DNA from: Nitrospira sp. CR1.3
Lineage (GTDB): Bacteria; Nitrospirota; Nitrospiria; Nitrospirales; Nitrospiraceae
DNA length: 64,000 bases
Direction: 5' to 3'
NCBI GenBank assembly: GCA_014055525.1
Contig: WIAH01000009.1
Location: 62,001 to 126,000, forward strand
Part shown: positions 8,200 to 16,584 of the stretch, piece after piece
How positions within the stretch are numbered: the stretch's first letter is position 1
How the letters are laid out: every line of letters begins with the position of its first letter
Notes under the pieces: model-generated
The model's database searches: none
What the model saw: only the letters and a program-made list of their open reading frames with translations
What the model was told of the DNA's origin: nothing
Translations under genes and position numbers: made by a program

Positions 8200-9123
8200 A
8201 TGATCGTTCGGATTCTGGGATCGGCGGCCGGAGGAGGATTCCCGCAGTGGAACTGTGCCTGTACCAACTGCCGGGGCTTACGAGAAGGATTGATCAACGC
8301 AAGCCCCCGATCGCAGGAATCGATCTGCCTCAGCGCCGACGATGGAGACTGGTTCCTCATCAACGCGTCGCCGGACATCCGCTCCCAGATCGAGAGCTTC
8401 GCTCCTCTCCATCCGCTGAAACCACGAGCCACACCGATCCATGCGATCTTTCTGACCAACGGAGACCTTGATCACTGCCTGGGCCTCCTCTCGCTCCGTG
8501 AAAATCAGCACCTTGTCATCTATGCCACCGAGTCCCTGCGACGCGGGTTCACGGAAGGGAATGTCCTGTATCGGACGTTGCAACGTTTTGCCGGTCAGAT
8601 CACCTGGCGAACATTGAAACTCGATGTGGAAGAAACCGTGCAGCGAGCAGACGGAAGTCCGTCAGGGTTGGCGGTGAAAGCCTTTACCGTTCCGGGAAAG
8701 CCCCCGGTACATTTGGAAGGGCTCGTCTCCTGTGATGATCCTGAGCTGAATGTAGGTCTCAGGTTTCGACAAGACGCCACCGGCCGGACGCTGGTCTATC
8801 TCTCCGCGGTCGGCAGAATCACATCGTCGGTGGTCGAAGGGCTGGAAGGCGCGGATTGCGTCATGTTCGACGGCACATTCTGGTCGAGTGATGAGCTCAG
8901 CGCGCCGGGCTTTCTGACCAAGTCAGCCGAGGAGCTGGCCCATTGGCCCGTCGGCGGGCCAATGGGCAGCCTGTCGATGCTCCCGAAGTTCACCGCTCCC
9001 CATCGGGTCTTCATCCATATCAACAACACTAATCCCCTCTTGCGGGAAGATTCTTCCGAGCGAGCAATCGTCCAAGCAGCAGGATGGAAGGTCGCCTTCG
9101 ACGGGATGGAGATCAGGCTGTGA
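8200..9123 (+). CDS. pqqB: PQQ biosynthesis protein PqqB
   Basis: A 307-residue metallo-beta-lactamase-fold protein beginning MIVRILGSAAGGGFPQWNC, the hallmark start of PqqB. C-x-C-x2-C (NCACTNCRG) near residue 25 matches the structural zinc region, and TNGDLDHCLGLL near residue 85 is the altered metal site of the family. PqqB is needed in PQQ maturation; it has been reported to hydroxylate the cross-linked Glu-Tyr product. It starts 17 bases after pqqA and its stop overlaps the GTG start of pqqC. Confidence 0.96.
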   Translation: MIVRILGSAAGGGFPQWNCACTNCRGLREGLINASPRSQESICLSADDGDWFLINASPDIRSQIESFAPLHPLKPRATPIHAIFLTNGDLDHCLGLLSLRENQHLVIYATESLRRGFTEGNVLYRTLQRFAGQITWRTLKLDVEETVQRADGSPSGLAVKAFTVPGKPPVHLEGLVSCDDPELNVGLRFRQDATGRTLVYLSAVGRITSSVVEGLEGADCVMFDGTFWSSDELSAPGFLTKSAEELAHWPVGGPMGSLSMLPKFTAPHRVFIHINNTNPLLREDSSERAIVQAAGWKVAFDGMEIRL

Positions 9124-9884
9124 ATGACGGTCGGCATCGAGCTGCGCTTTCGGAGGACGCGTTTGTGGAACGGCTCAGGCACGAAGGCTCCACCCGCTAC
9201 CATGATCATCACCCCTTTCATAAACTCATGCATGAGGGGGCGTTGACGAAGATTCAGCTGCAGCATTGGGTGTTGAACCGGTACTACTACCAAACGCGAA
9301 TTCCGATCAAGGACGCTCTCATCATTGCGAAATCAGAAGAACCGAACTTTCGACGGACTTGGCTCCGCCGAATTCAGGACCAGGACGGACAACAGGAAGG
9401 TAGCGGCGGTCTCGCGTCATGGCTCGAACTGGCCCGAGGCGTGGGGCTCGACGTCGAAGAGGTCAGAAGCCTGCGGTCGGTGCTTCCTGGAGTCAAGCTC
9501 GCTTGCGACGAGTATGTGAAGTTCGTCCGGGAGGCATCGCTCCTCGAAGCAGTGGCGTCTTCACTCACGGAGTTGTTTGCCCCGACGCTTATGGCCCGTC
9601 GTCTGGTCGCGTGGAGTGAACACTATCCCTGGGTGAACCGGGAATCCCTGGGCTACTTTTACATGCGCATCTCCCGTGCGAGCCTTGATTCGAAGGAAGC
9701 TGTCGAATTCGTGGTCCGACAGGCCGTCACCTACGAGTTGCAGGAGCGATGCGTGCAGGCCTTGATCAAAAAGGCGGAGATTCTGTGGCATCTGCTCGAT
9801 TCCCTTCACGTGACCTATGTCGAATCGGGACCGGAAAGAGAGGATGCTTCGCATGCCCCCCGACAGAGCCAAAATTCGGCTTAG
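9120..9884 (+). CDS. pqqC: Pyrroloquinoline-quinone synthase PqqC
   Basis: A 254-residue all-helical oxidase. Recognisable segments are STRYHDHHPFHKLMHEGALT near the start, LNRYYYQTRIPIKDALIIAK, and HYPWVNRESLGYFYMRI. PqqC carries out the last ring closure and eight-electron oxidation to PQQ, without metal or flavin. I chose GTG 9120 because it overlaps the pqqB stop (GTGA) and gives family length; the frame opens earlier (9084) inside pqqB. The C-terminal about 30 bases overlap pqqD. Confidence 0.95.
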   Translation: MNDGRHRAALSEDAFVERLRHEGSTRYHDHHPFHKLMHEGALTKIQLQHWVLNRYYYQTRIPIKDALIIAKSEEPNFRRTWLRRIQDQDGQQEGSGGLASWLELARGVGLDVEEVRSLRSVLPGVKLACDEYVKFVREASLLEAVASSLTELFAPTLMARRLVAWSEHYPWVNRESLGYFYMRISRASLDSKEAVEFVVRQAVTYELQERCVQALIKKAEILWHLLDSLHVTYVESGPEREDASHAPRQSQNSA

Positions 9885-10134
9885 CCCGAAAGTCCGACTT
9901 CGTGCCGATCGGCGGACCGGCCGCTGCCTGCTCCTGTACCCTGAAACGGGACTGGAGCTGAACGAAACCGGAGCCGAGATCGTTCGTTTGTGCGACGGAA
10001 CATGGACATTTGGCGAGATGGCGCAATGCTTGGCCCAAGCACATGCCGACGTCTCGCCGATTGTCATTGAACGGGATTTGCGCGCCTTTCTTAAAGCCCT
10101 GACGGATCGGGGTCTCGTTCAGGGTCTGCCATGA
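9853..10134 (+). CDS. pqqD: PQQ peptide chaperone PqqD
   Basis: A 93-residue PqqD protein: LSPKVRLRADRRTGRCLLLY, then LELNETGAEIVRLCDG, the conserved peptide-binding winged-helix core. PqqD is the RiPP recognition element that binds PqqA and delivers it to PqqE. ATG 9853 has AGAGAGG nine bases upstream; ATG 9844 is in frame but directly abuts that site. The gene overlaps pqqC by about 30 bases and its stop overlaps the pqqE ATG by four bases, a tight translational chain. Confidence 0.92.
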   Translation: MPPDRAKIRLSPKVRLRADRRTGRCLLLYPETGLELNETGAEIVRLCDGTWTFGEMAQCLAQAHADVSPIVIERDLRAFLKALTDRGLVQGLP

Positions 10135-11249
10135 CTGAGGAGTATCGCCCCTACACGCTGATTGCGGAGCTCACCTACCGATGCCCGCTCCGATGCCCCT
10201 ATTGTTCGAACCCGCTCGACCACGCGCGTCACGGGGAGGAGATCGATTGCGCCACATGGCTGCGTGTCTTCCAGGAGGCGGAAGCCCTCGGTGTCGTCCA
10301 GGTCAACCTGACGGGTGGCGAGCCCTTGCTGAGGGACGATCTCGAATGGCTCATTCAAAAGGCGGGGAAGCTCGATCTCTATACGAACCTGATCACGAGC
10401 GGCATTCCGCTGACCTTCGAGCGACTCGCTCGCTTGCAGGCAGCGGGACTCAACAGCGTGCAGGTATCGATTCAAAGCTCGCGGCAGAATGAATCAGACC
10501 GCATCGCCGGAACAGTCTCTTTTCACCGGAAGGTCGAAGTCATGCGGTGGGTCACATCGCTCGATCTCCCGCTGACCATGAACGTCGTGCTCCATCGCGA
10601 CAACATCGGATCCGTCGCGGAACTCATCGATCTTGCTGAGACCCTATCTGTCGCCCGGCTCGAACTGGCGAACGCACAGTATCTCGGATGGGCCTTCAAG
10701 AACCGCGCTGCGTTGCTGCCGACTCGCGAACAAATCGAACGGGCGCGGACCATTGCGGCGGAGGCCAAGGTTCGCCTCATGGGAAAAATGGACCTGCTGT
10801 TTATCACGCCCGACTATTATTCCTCGTACCCCAAGTCCTGCATGGATGGGTGGGGACGGCGGTTCATCGTCGTGAATCCGGAAGGGCTTGCGCTGCCCTG
10901 CCACCTGGCTCACACCTTGCCGGGATTGCATTTCGACAATGTACGACAGCGCCACCTCCGGGACATTTGGCACCATTCCTCCGGATTCAATCAGTTCCGC
11001 GGAGTCGAGTGGCTGTCCGATCCTTGCCGGACCTGTGACCGCCGAACGAGAGATTTTGGAGGTTGCCGCTGCCAAGCCTTTCATGTGACTGGGAACATCG
11101 GAGCAACCGATCCCGCCTGTGCTCTCTCCGTCGATCATGGGCTCATTGAATCAGCCAGGGACCAGGCAAGCCAGTCGGTCGGGATCCCAATCCTGCTTGA
11201 ATACCGGTCCGGTCGGGAAAGGCCGGTTGAAAGGCGGAGCCATGAATAA
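10131..11249 (+). CDS. pqqE: PQQ biosynthesis radical SAM enzyme PqqE
   Basis: A 372-residue radical SAM/SPASM enzyme. The SAM cluster motif C-x3-C-x2-C is RCPLRCPYC near residue 18, followed by LTGGEPLL. Auxiliary-cluster cysteines occur in the C-terminal half (CMDGWG, LPCHLAH, PCRTCDRRTRDFGGCRC). PqqE forms the carbon-carbon bond between Glu and Tyr of PqqA. It starts at ATGA overlapping pqqD and ends overlapping the next gene by eight bases. The tail after the SPASM cysteines is about 50 residues long and may vary between species. Confidence 0.95.
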   Translation: MTEEYRPYTLIAELTYRCPLRCPYCSNPLDHARHGEEIDCATWLRVFQEAEALGVVQVNLTGGEPLLRDDLEWLIQKAGKLDLYTNLITSGIPLTFERLARLQAAGLNSVQVSIQSSRQNESDRIAGTVSFHRKVEVMRWVTSLDLPLTMNVVLHRDNIGSVAELIDLAETLSVARLELANAQYLGWAFKNRAALLPTREQIERARTIAAEAKVRLMGKMDLLFITPDYYSSYPKSCMDGWGRRFIVVNPEGLALPCHLAHTLPGLHFDNVRQRHLRDIWHHSSGFNQFRGVEWLSDPCRTCDRRTRDFGGCRCQAFHVTGNIGATDPACALSVDHGLIESARDQASQSVGIPILLEYRSGRERPVERRSHE

Positions 11250-12369
11250 TCGCGCCATGCATTCGGTTGTTGTGCCGTTCTGCGTTTTGATGATGCTGTG
11301 CTTGGTCTCTATCCGAGTCGATGCCGGCTCCCTCCCGCTCGAGACTATCTCCCTGCCCCTCGGCTTTACCATCACGCTCTACGCGGACAACGTTCCGAAC
11401 GCGCGCGGCATGACGCTCGGGCAGAACGGCACTCTCTTTGTCGGCAGCAGGGAGAAAGGAAACGTCTATGCCGTCATCGATAAAGACGGCGATCAAAAAG
11501 CCGACCAGGTCCTCACCATCGCCAAGGGCTTGAACATGCCGGTGGGCGTCGCCTTTCGAGACGGCTCACTCTATGTCTCTGCGGTTGATCGCGTCCTGCG
11601 ATTCGACAAGGTGGAACAACGGTTGACGAACCCGCCCTCGCCGGTGACGATTACGGACGGCTTTCCGAAAGAGACACACCATGGATGGAAGTTCATCGCC
11701 TTCGGTCCCGACGGGAAGCTCTATGTACCGGTCGGCGCCCCCTGCAACATCTGTGAGCCTGACCCCGATCGCTACGCGCTCATCGCCCGCATCAATCCGG
11801 ACGGGAGCGGCTATGAGGTATTCGCCCGTGGAGTTCGAAACTCCGTCGGATTCGATTGGGATCCCAAAAACCGCGATCTCTGGTTCACCGATAATGGCCG
11901 GGATTGGCTCGGTGACAATCAACCTCCGGATGAGCTCAATCATGCTCCGAAGCCGGGCCTGCACTTCGGCTATCCCTATTGCCATGGAGGCACGATTCCA
12001 GATCCTGACTTCGGCGCCAAACACACCTGCCACGAATTCACGTCGCCGGCCGTCGCGCTCGGCCCGCATGTCGCATCGCTCGGCATGCGCTTCTACACCG
12101 GTGCCATGTTCCCTCCGGAATACCGAAACCAAATCTTCATCGCGGAGCATGGCTCGTGGAATCGGAGCGAAAAGATCGGCTATAGGCTCACGCTGGTGAC
12201 GCGGGATGAGCAAGGAAATCTCCGCTATTCCGTCTTTGCGCAGGGGTGGCTTCAAGGTCAAAAGGCATGGGGGCGCCCGGTCGATTTGCTCGTGATGCCG
12301 GACGGCGCCCTGCTGGTCTCGGACGACTCGGCGGGCGTCATCTATCGAATCAGTTACAAGAAGCCGTGA
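11242..12369 (+). CDS. Exported PQQ-type sugar/sorbosone dehydrogenase-like propeller
   Basis: A 375-residue protein with a signal peptide (residues 1-27, hydrophobic VVPFCVLMMLCLVSIRV then DAGS). The mature part is a six-bladed beta-propeller of the soluble glucose/sorbosone dehydrogenase family: HHGWKFIAFGPDGKLYVPVG, FARGVRNSVGFDWDP, LWFTDNGRDWLGDNQPPDEL and IAEHGSWNR. Family members oxidise sugars or aldehydes with PQQ, often passing electrons to a c-type cytochrome. The start overlaps the pqqE stop by eight bases, so enzyme and cofactor synthesis are coupled. Several Cys in blades 3 and 4 may form disulfides. Substrate unknown; cofactor use is inferred from context. Confidence 0.85.
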   Translation: MNNRAMHSVVVPFCVLMMLCLVSIRVDAGSLPLETISLPLGFTITLYADNVPNARGMTLGQNGTLFVGSREKGNVYAVIDKDGDQKADQVLTIAKGLNMPVGVAFRDGSLYVSAVDRVLRFDKVEQRLTNPPSPVTITDGFPKETHHGWKFIAFGPDGKLYVPVGAPCNICEPDPDRYALIARINPDGSGYEVFARGVRNSVGFDWDPKNRDLWFTDNGRDWLGDNQPPDELNHAPKPGLHFGYPYCHGGTIPDPDFGAKHTCHEFTSPAVALGPHVASLGMRFYTGAMFPPEYRNQIFIAEHGSWNRSEKIGYRLTLVTRDEQGNLRYSVFAQGWLQGQKAWGRPVDLLVMPDGALLVSDDSAGVIYRISYKKP

Positions 12370-12448
12370 GGGATGCGATGCCTGCAACGACTCTAGTATC
12401 CACTGCGAGAAGGGGGTCAACCGCATCAATACCAAGGGGGAGGACAAG

Positions 12449-12874
12449 ATGAAACGGAAAGGTTCGGCAGTGTGGCAGGGAGATCTCAAAGCCGGGAAGG
12501 GAACCGTCTCGACGGAGAGTGGCGTGTTGGCACAGACCCAGTACTCATTCGGCACAAGGTTCGAGAACGGGAAGGGCACGAATCCGGAAGAATTGATCGC
12601 CGCGGCGCACGCCGGCTGTTTCACCATGGCGCTGTCCGCGCAGTTGGGGAATGCCGGGCTCACGGCTGAGAGGCTGGAAACGACGGCAACGGTAAACTTT
12701 GAGAAATTGGAAGCCGGCTGGACGGTGACGCAGGTCCATTTGGACGTGAAAGGCAAGGTTCCGAAAGCCGATGCAGCAGCCTGGGAGAAGGCGACTGCGG
12801 CCGCCAAGAGCGGCTGCCCGATTTCCCGTCTGCTCAACACGACCATTACGATGGATGTGAGATTGGAAGCCTGA
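12449..12874 (+). CDS. OsmC family peroxiredoxin-like protein
   Basis: A 141-residue OsmC protein. The two redox cysteines are in EELIAAAHAGCFTMALS (near residue 57) and SGCPISRLL (near residue 122), as in OsmC peroxidases that reduce organic hydroperoxides. GGGGGAGGACAAG precedes the ATG. Its TGA overlaps by one base with the ATG of the ROK kinase gene, so the two are co-translated. Cytoplasmic. The distinction from Ohr rests on length and the GTNPEEL motif. Confidence 0.93.
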   Translation: MKRKGSAVWQGDLKAGKGTVSTESGVLAQTQYSFGTRFENGKGTNPEELIAAAHAGCFTMALSAQLGNAGLTAERLETTATVNFEKLEAGWTVTQVHLDVKGKVPKADAAAWEKATAAAKSGCPISRLLNTTITMDVRLEA

Positions 12875-13737
12875 TGCCGGAAGCGAAGAAGATCGAGGCG
12901 ACGAAGCGTACGCAGAGGGAGAGGAAGGGCCCGCTACATTCACCCAGGGTGCTGGTCGTGGATGTGGGCGGCACCAACGTCAAGGTCCTCGCGACCGGTC
13001 AGGCGGTCTCTCGCAAGATCCCATCCGGTCCCACCATGACGGCAAGAGGAATGGTCGATTCGGTGAAGCAGGCGACGGCCGACTGGACCTACGATGTGGT
13101 GTCCATCGGATATCCGGGGCCGGTACGGGATGGACGCCCGGAGGTCGAGCCTAAGAATCTCGCCGGAGGCTGGGTGAAGTGTAATTTTCAACAGGCCTTC
13201 GGCGCTCCAGTCAAAATGATCAACGACGCCGCGATGCAGGCCCTCGGCAGTTACGAATGCGGCCGCATGTTGTTCCTGGGCCTCGGCACCGGTCTTGGCT
13301 CGGCGCTGATTACGGACGGCGTGCTTGTGCCGATGGAGCTGGCGCATCTGCGGTACAGGAAAGGGGGCACCTACGAGGACTTCATCGGCCTGCGCGGGCT
13401 CGAGCAATACGGCAAGAACAAATGGCGCCGGTACGTGTTGGATGTGGTGTCGGCCCTTCGGGATGCGCTTCAAGCCGACTACGTGGTTCTCGGCGGCGGC
13501 AACGTCAAGCGACTAAGCGAGTTGCCGGCATGGATTCGCGTCGGCAACAACGATCTCGCGTTTGTCGGCGGCTTTCGCCTGTGGGAAGAAGCTTGGAAGG
13601 ACGAGCGTCCCGGGTGCGTCGTGCGGAGAGGCGGCGCAGCAGCGGGAAATCGTGATGACGGGCAAGGGATCAGGCCGATTGAAGGGGAACCTTTCAAGAA
13701 GGAGCAGGTATGGACGTCGAGAATCAGAAAGTTGTGA
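12874..13737 (+). CDS. ROK family sugar kinase (polyphosphate-glucokinase-like)
   Basis: A 287-residue protein with the ROK/ppgK signature: VVDVGGTNVKVLAT near residue 30 (phosphate 1), SIGYPGPVRDG, INDAAMQALG (catalytic Asp region), and GLGTGLGSALI near residue 133. Polyphosphate/ATP glucokinases of this type phosphorylate glucose; a PPK2 is also encoded in the window (48850). The N-terminal 25 residues are a basic tail not usual in the family. The C-terminal ~50 residues after FVGGFRLWEE look unlike the rest and could be an extension or a late frameshift. It overlaps the next gene by 28 bases. Confidence 0.82.
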   Translation: MPEAKKIEATKRTQRERKGPLHSPRVLVVDVGGTNVKVLATGQAVSRKIPSGPTMTARGMVDSVKQATADWTYDVVSIGYPGPVRDGRPEVEPKNLAGGWVKCNFQQAFGAPVKMINDAAMQALGSYECGRMLFLGLGTGLGSALITDGVLVPMELAHLRYRKGGTYEDFIGLRGLEQYGKNKWRRYVLDVVSALRDALQADYVVLGGGNVKRLSELPAWIRVGNNDLAFVGGFRLWEEAWKDERPGCVVRRGGAAAGNRDDGQGIRPIEGEPFKKEQVWTSRIRKL

Positions 13738-14633
13738 ATCGAGGCAGCGGCGCATATCCGTACCGCAGGTCTTTGTGGCTGGTATTCTTAGTCATCGTCT
13801 GTAGTCTGGCAGTTCAGCAGCCTCCGGTGTTCGGTCAGCAGGATCGGCCAGAAAATGAGGTCACGAAATTAGCCGACGATGTGTACCTGTTTCGACATCA
13901 GTTTCATCAGGCGATCTTCATCACTACGCCGAAAGGCGCGATCGTCACCGATCCGATCAGCGCCGACGCGGCGGCCTGGCTGAAGGCGGAGATCAAGAAA
14001 TATTCCGATCAGCCGGTCCGCTACGTGATCTACAGCCACCACCATAATGATCACATCACCGGTGGCAGCGTCTTCGCCGACACGGCGACCTTCGTCAGCC
14101 ATGCAGCCGCAAGACCGAAGATCCTCCAGGCCGGGGATTCTCAGACCCCCGTGCCGGATCTCACCTTCACCGACCGGATGTTCATCGATCTCGGCGGCAA
14201 GCACGTCGAGCTAATCTACACCGGCAGGAACCATTCGGATAACAGCCTCGTCGTTCTGCTCCCGGAAAACAAACTGCTCTTCGCCGTCGATTTCATTCCG
14301 GTCGAGACGGTGGCCTACCGAACGATGCGGAGCGATTATCCCGACGACTGGATCGAATCACTCAAGCAGGTCGAGCAATTGGACTTCGAGGCGCTGGTTC
14401 CCGGCCACGGCAGGGTCGGAAAAAAGGAACACGCGCGGATGTTTCGCGGCTACCTCGAAGACCTCAGAGCGGCCGTGAACGAGCACGTGCAGAAAGGCGC
14501 CAGCCTGGAAGAAGTGAAAAAGACCGTTCAGCTTCCCAAATACGAGCAGTGGCAGCGCTATGCCGACTGGTTTCCGGAGAATGTGGAAGGCATGTACCGG
14601 TATCTCTCTCAGCAGCGGGAGGGAGTTCGATGA
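13710..14633 (+). CDS. Exported metallo-beta-lactamase fold hydrolase
   Basis: A 307-residue protein with an N-terminal membrane or signal segment (residues about 21-38, LWLVFLVIVCSLAV) and a metallo-beta-lactamase domain. The zinc motif H-x-H-x-D-H appears as SHHHNDHITGG, with further ligands in GRNHSDNS, FAVDFIP and VPGHGRVG. Similar exported enzymes occur beside quinoprotein dehydrogenases (the quinoprotein relay metallohydrolases) as well as in drug hydrolysis; the nearby pqq operon makes the former worth noting but not proven. It begins inside the end of the ROK gene. Confidence 0.85.
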   Translation: MDVENQKVVNRGSGAYPYRRSLWLVFLVIVCSLAVQQPPVFGQQDRPENEVTKLADDVYLFRHQFHQAIFITTPKGAIVTDPISADAAAWLKAEIKKYSDQPVRYVIYSHHHNDHITGGSVFADTATFVSHAAARPKILQAGDSQTPVPDLTFTDRMFIDLGGKHVELIYTGRNHSDNSLVVLLPENKLLFAVDFIPVETVAYRTMRSDYPDDWIESLKQVEQLDFEALVPGHGRVGKKEHARMFRGYLEDLRAAVNEHVQKGASLEEVKKTVQLPKYEQWQRYADWFPENVEGMYRYLSQQREGVR

Positions 14634-14666
14634 CGCTCCGTTCCGGCTGCCAGCGGGGAGTTCTCC

Positions 14667-15350
14667 ATGCGGCCTTCTGACATCGTCTTCCTCTTCGACG
14701 TGGACAACACGCTGTTGGATAATGATCGGGTAACGGAGGATTTGCGACGTTACCTTGAACAAGAAGTCGGCCACGAGGGGCAGAAACGATACTGGGCGAT
14801 CTTCGAACAGTTGCGGATCGAGCTAGGCTATGCGGACTATTTGGGGGCCCTTCAGCGCTATCGAGCTGAGTACCCTCGTGATCCGCGTCTGTTGATGGTC
14901 TCACATTTTCTGATCCATTATCCGTTCGCCGACCGGCTCTATCCGAAAGCGCTCGAGGTGATCGAACGGGTCAAGCAGTGGGGCAAGGTTGTAATTCTGT
15001 CGGACGGCGACGTCGTGTTCCAGCCGAGGAAAGTGGAGCGGTCCGGACTGCATCGGGCCGTCGACGGGAACGTCCTGATCTACATTCACAAGGAACAGGA
15101 GCTCGAGGATGTGGAACGGCGGTTTCCGGCCGATCGGTATGTGCTGGTAGACGACAAGATTCGGATTCTGTCGACGGTGAAAGCGATTTGGGGTTCCCGC
15201 GTGACCACGGTGTTCCCCCGACAGGGTCATTATGCGCTGGACCAGCAGGCTGTCGCCGGGTTCACTCCGCCGGATCTGACCGTCGCCTCAGTCGGAGACC
15301 TGCTTCAGCATGATTTCTCGGCCCTGCCAGCATCCGGAGAAACGACATAG
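14667..15350 (+). CDS. HAD family hydrolase
   Basis: A 227-residue haloacid-dehalogenase-fold phosphatase. Motif I is FLFDVDNTLLDND at the N-terminus with the two catalytic Asp, motif II is VILSDGD, and motif IV is VLVDDKIRIL. A helical cap occupies residues about 20-95. These enzymes dephosphorylate sugar phosphates, phosphoglycolate or small metabolites; the substrate cannot be told from sequence. It follows the metallo-beta-lactamase gene by 33 bases in the same direction. Confidence 0.85.
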   Translation: MRPSDIVFLFDVDNTLLDNDRVTEDLRRYLEQEVGHEGQKRYWAIFEQLRIELGYADYLGALQRYRAEYPRDPRLLMVSHFLIHYPFADRLYPKALEVIERVKQWGKVVILSDGDVVFQPRKVERSGLHRAVDGNVLIYIHKEQELEDVERRFPADRYVLVDDKIRILSTVKAIWGSRVTTVFPRQGHYALDQQAVAGFTPPDLTVASVGDLLQHDFSALPASGETT

Positions 15351-15467
15351 TGCGAGGAATGCGGTTGTAGGAAGATGCTTGTCTGTCATATAACTAGGCG
15401 GGGTCAACGAGGCCGGCCGGTACATCCCACGGGAGCGCATTCGTCCATCAACCAGAAGGAGGATATC

Positions 15468-16433
15468 GTGAACGGTTCATTGAGAGAGAGTCAGAGATCG
15501 ACCATCGCCGCGGAGAGAAATGTCCTGCCGCGCAAACTGATCCTGCTCGGTTCGATCGTGCTGAGCCTGTGCTTTGCCCCCTACGGGTTCGCCGACGAGG
15601 GCCACAGCCAAGGCGCAGCGACTCATATGAAAGTCAGCGGAGTCGTCTCAAAAGTGACAGCAAGCCATACCATTATTAAGACCCCCTGGGGCCAGATGAC
15701 CATCGCCTCCGCCGCCATGCCCAAAGGGCTGGAGCCGGGAGAAGAAGTCGAGATGTGGGTGAACGAGAATAACGCCGTGATCGACGTTCATCGGAAGGGG
15801 GACCCGAGCCATTCCCATAAGTTTGTCAGCGGCAACCTCGTCTACGCGTCCGCCGACAAAGCAGAGATCAAGTTGCAGACGCCCGATGGAGAGAAGAATT
15901 TCGATGTGCACACAGGGAAATCCAAATTGTCCGCCATTCAGGAAGGGACCCCTGTGACCGTCGAGGTGAATGAAGCGGGGAAGGTCATCGACGTGCATCG
16001 TTTTAACGTGGAAATGACCTTTAACAAACAGCCGCGCACGAAGCCCGGTTACAGTATCAAAACGCATGGTGTCGTGGAGAAGATTCAGTCCGGGATCATC
16101 GTGGTCAAGGGACCCTCCGCTACCTACCGCTTGAACGCAAAATCAGCGCCCTCCGGCATCAAGGTGGGCGACGAGATCAGCCTCTGGGTAAACGAGGAAG
16201 GCATGGTGATCGATCACCACATGAAGGGCCAAGCCCACGCCCATCGGTTGATCTCCGGGAAGCTGATTTACGTCGGCAAGACGAAGAAAGAGATCAAGCT
16301 CTGGACGCCGGAGGGTGAAAAGGTGTTTCCGCTCGAACGGCTGGAAGTCAAAGCTAAACCGATCAAGGAAGGCTCCACCATCACCGTGGAGCTCAACGAA
16401 CAGGGAACCGTCGTCAATCTCTGGAAGTCATAA
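15468..16433 (+). CDS. Exported protein with two tandem beta-rich repeats
   Basis: A 321-residue protein starting at GTG with a strong AGAAGGAGGA site. Residues about 20-45 form a signal peptide (LILLGSIVLSLCFAP...ADEGH). The mature part is an internal duplication: about residues 55-175 and 200-321 share the order GVV-x-K, P-x-G-...-G-E-x-x-x-W-V-N-E, VIDVH/VIDHH, a His pair (HSHKFVSGNLVY / HAHRLISGKLIY), E-I-K-L, PDGEK/PEGEK, EGTPVTVEVNEAGKV/EGSTITVELNEQGTV. This resembles DUF5666-like small beta-barrel repeats. The His-x-His pairs could bind metal. Function unknown. Confidence 0.8.
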   Translation: MNGSLRESQRSTIAAERNVLPRKLILLGSIVLSLCFAPYGFADEGHSQGAATHMKVSGVVSKVTASHTIIKTPWGQMTIASAAMPKGLEPGEEVEMWVNENNAVIDVHRKGDPSHSHKFVSGNLVYASADKAEIKLQTPDGEKNFDVHTGKSKLSAIQEGTPVTVEVNEAGKVIDVHRFNVEMTFNKQPRTKPGYSIKTHGVVEKIQSGIIVVKGPSATYRLNAKSAPSGIKVGDEISLWVNEEGMVIDHHMKGQAHAHRLISGKLIYVGKTKKEIKLWTPEGEKVFPLERLEVKAKPIKEGSTITVELNEQGTVVNLWKS

Positions 16434-16451
16434 CTCTCTAGACCTGTTGAT

Positions 16452-16486
16452 CGTCCGGGATGAGCAGGACTGCGTCATCCCGGACC
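16452..16486 (+). terminator. Strong hairpin after the exported repeat protein
   Basis: GTCCGGGATGA (16453-16463) and TCATCCCGGAC (16475-16485) are perfect 11-base complements around an 11-base loop, starting 19 bases after the stop at 16433. There is no T-run behind it, so it may be a Rho-assisted stop or an mRNA-stabilising stem rather than a classic intrinsic terminator. Confidence 0.45.
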
Positions 16487-16584
16487 GATCCCTGCCCTCC
16501 CTTGATGCCCCTTGAAACGGGGTCTTCCGCAGGAGCCGTGGAGGCTCTTGAGCAGCGGCTGTCAATCGGCCATACTGAGTGCTT

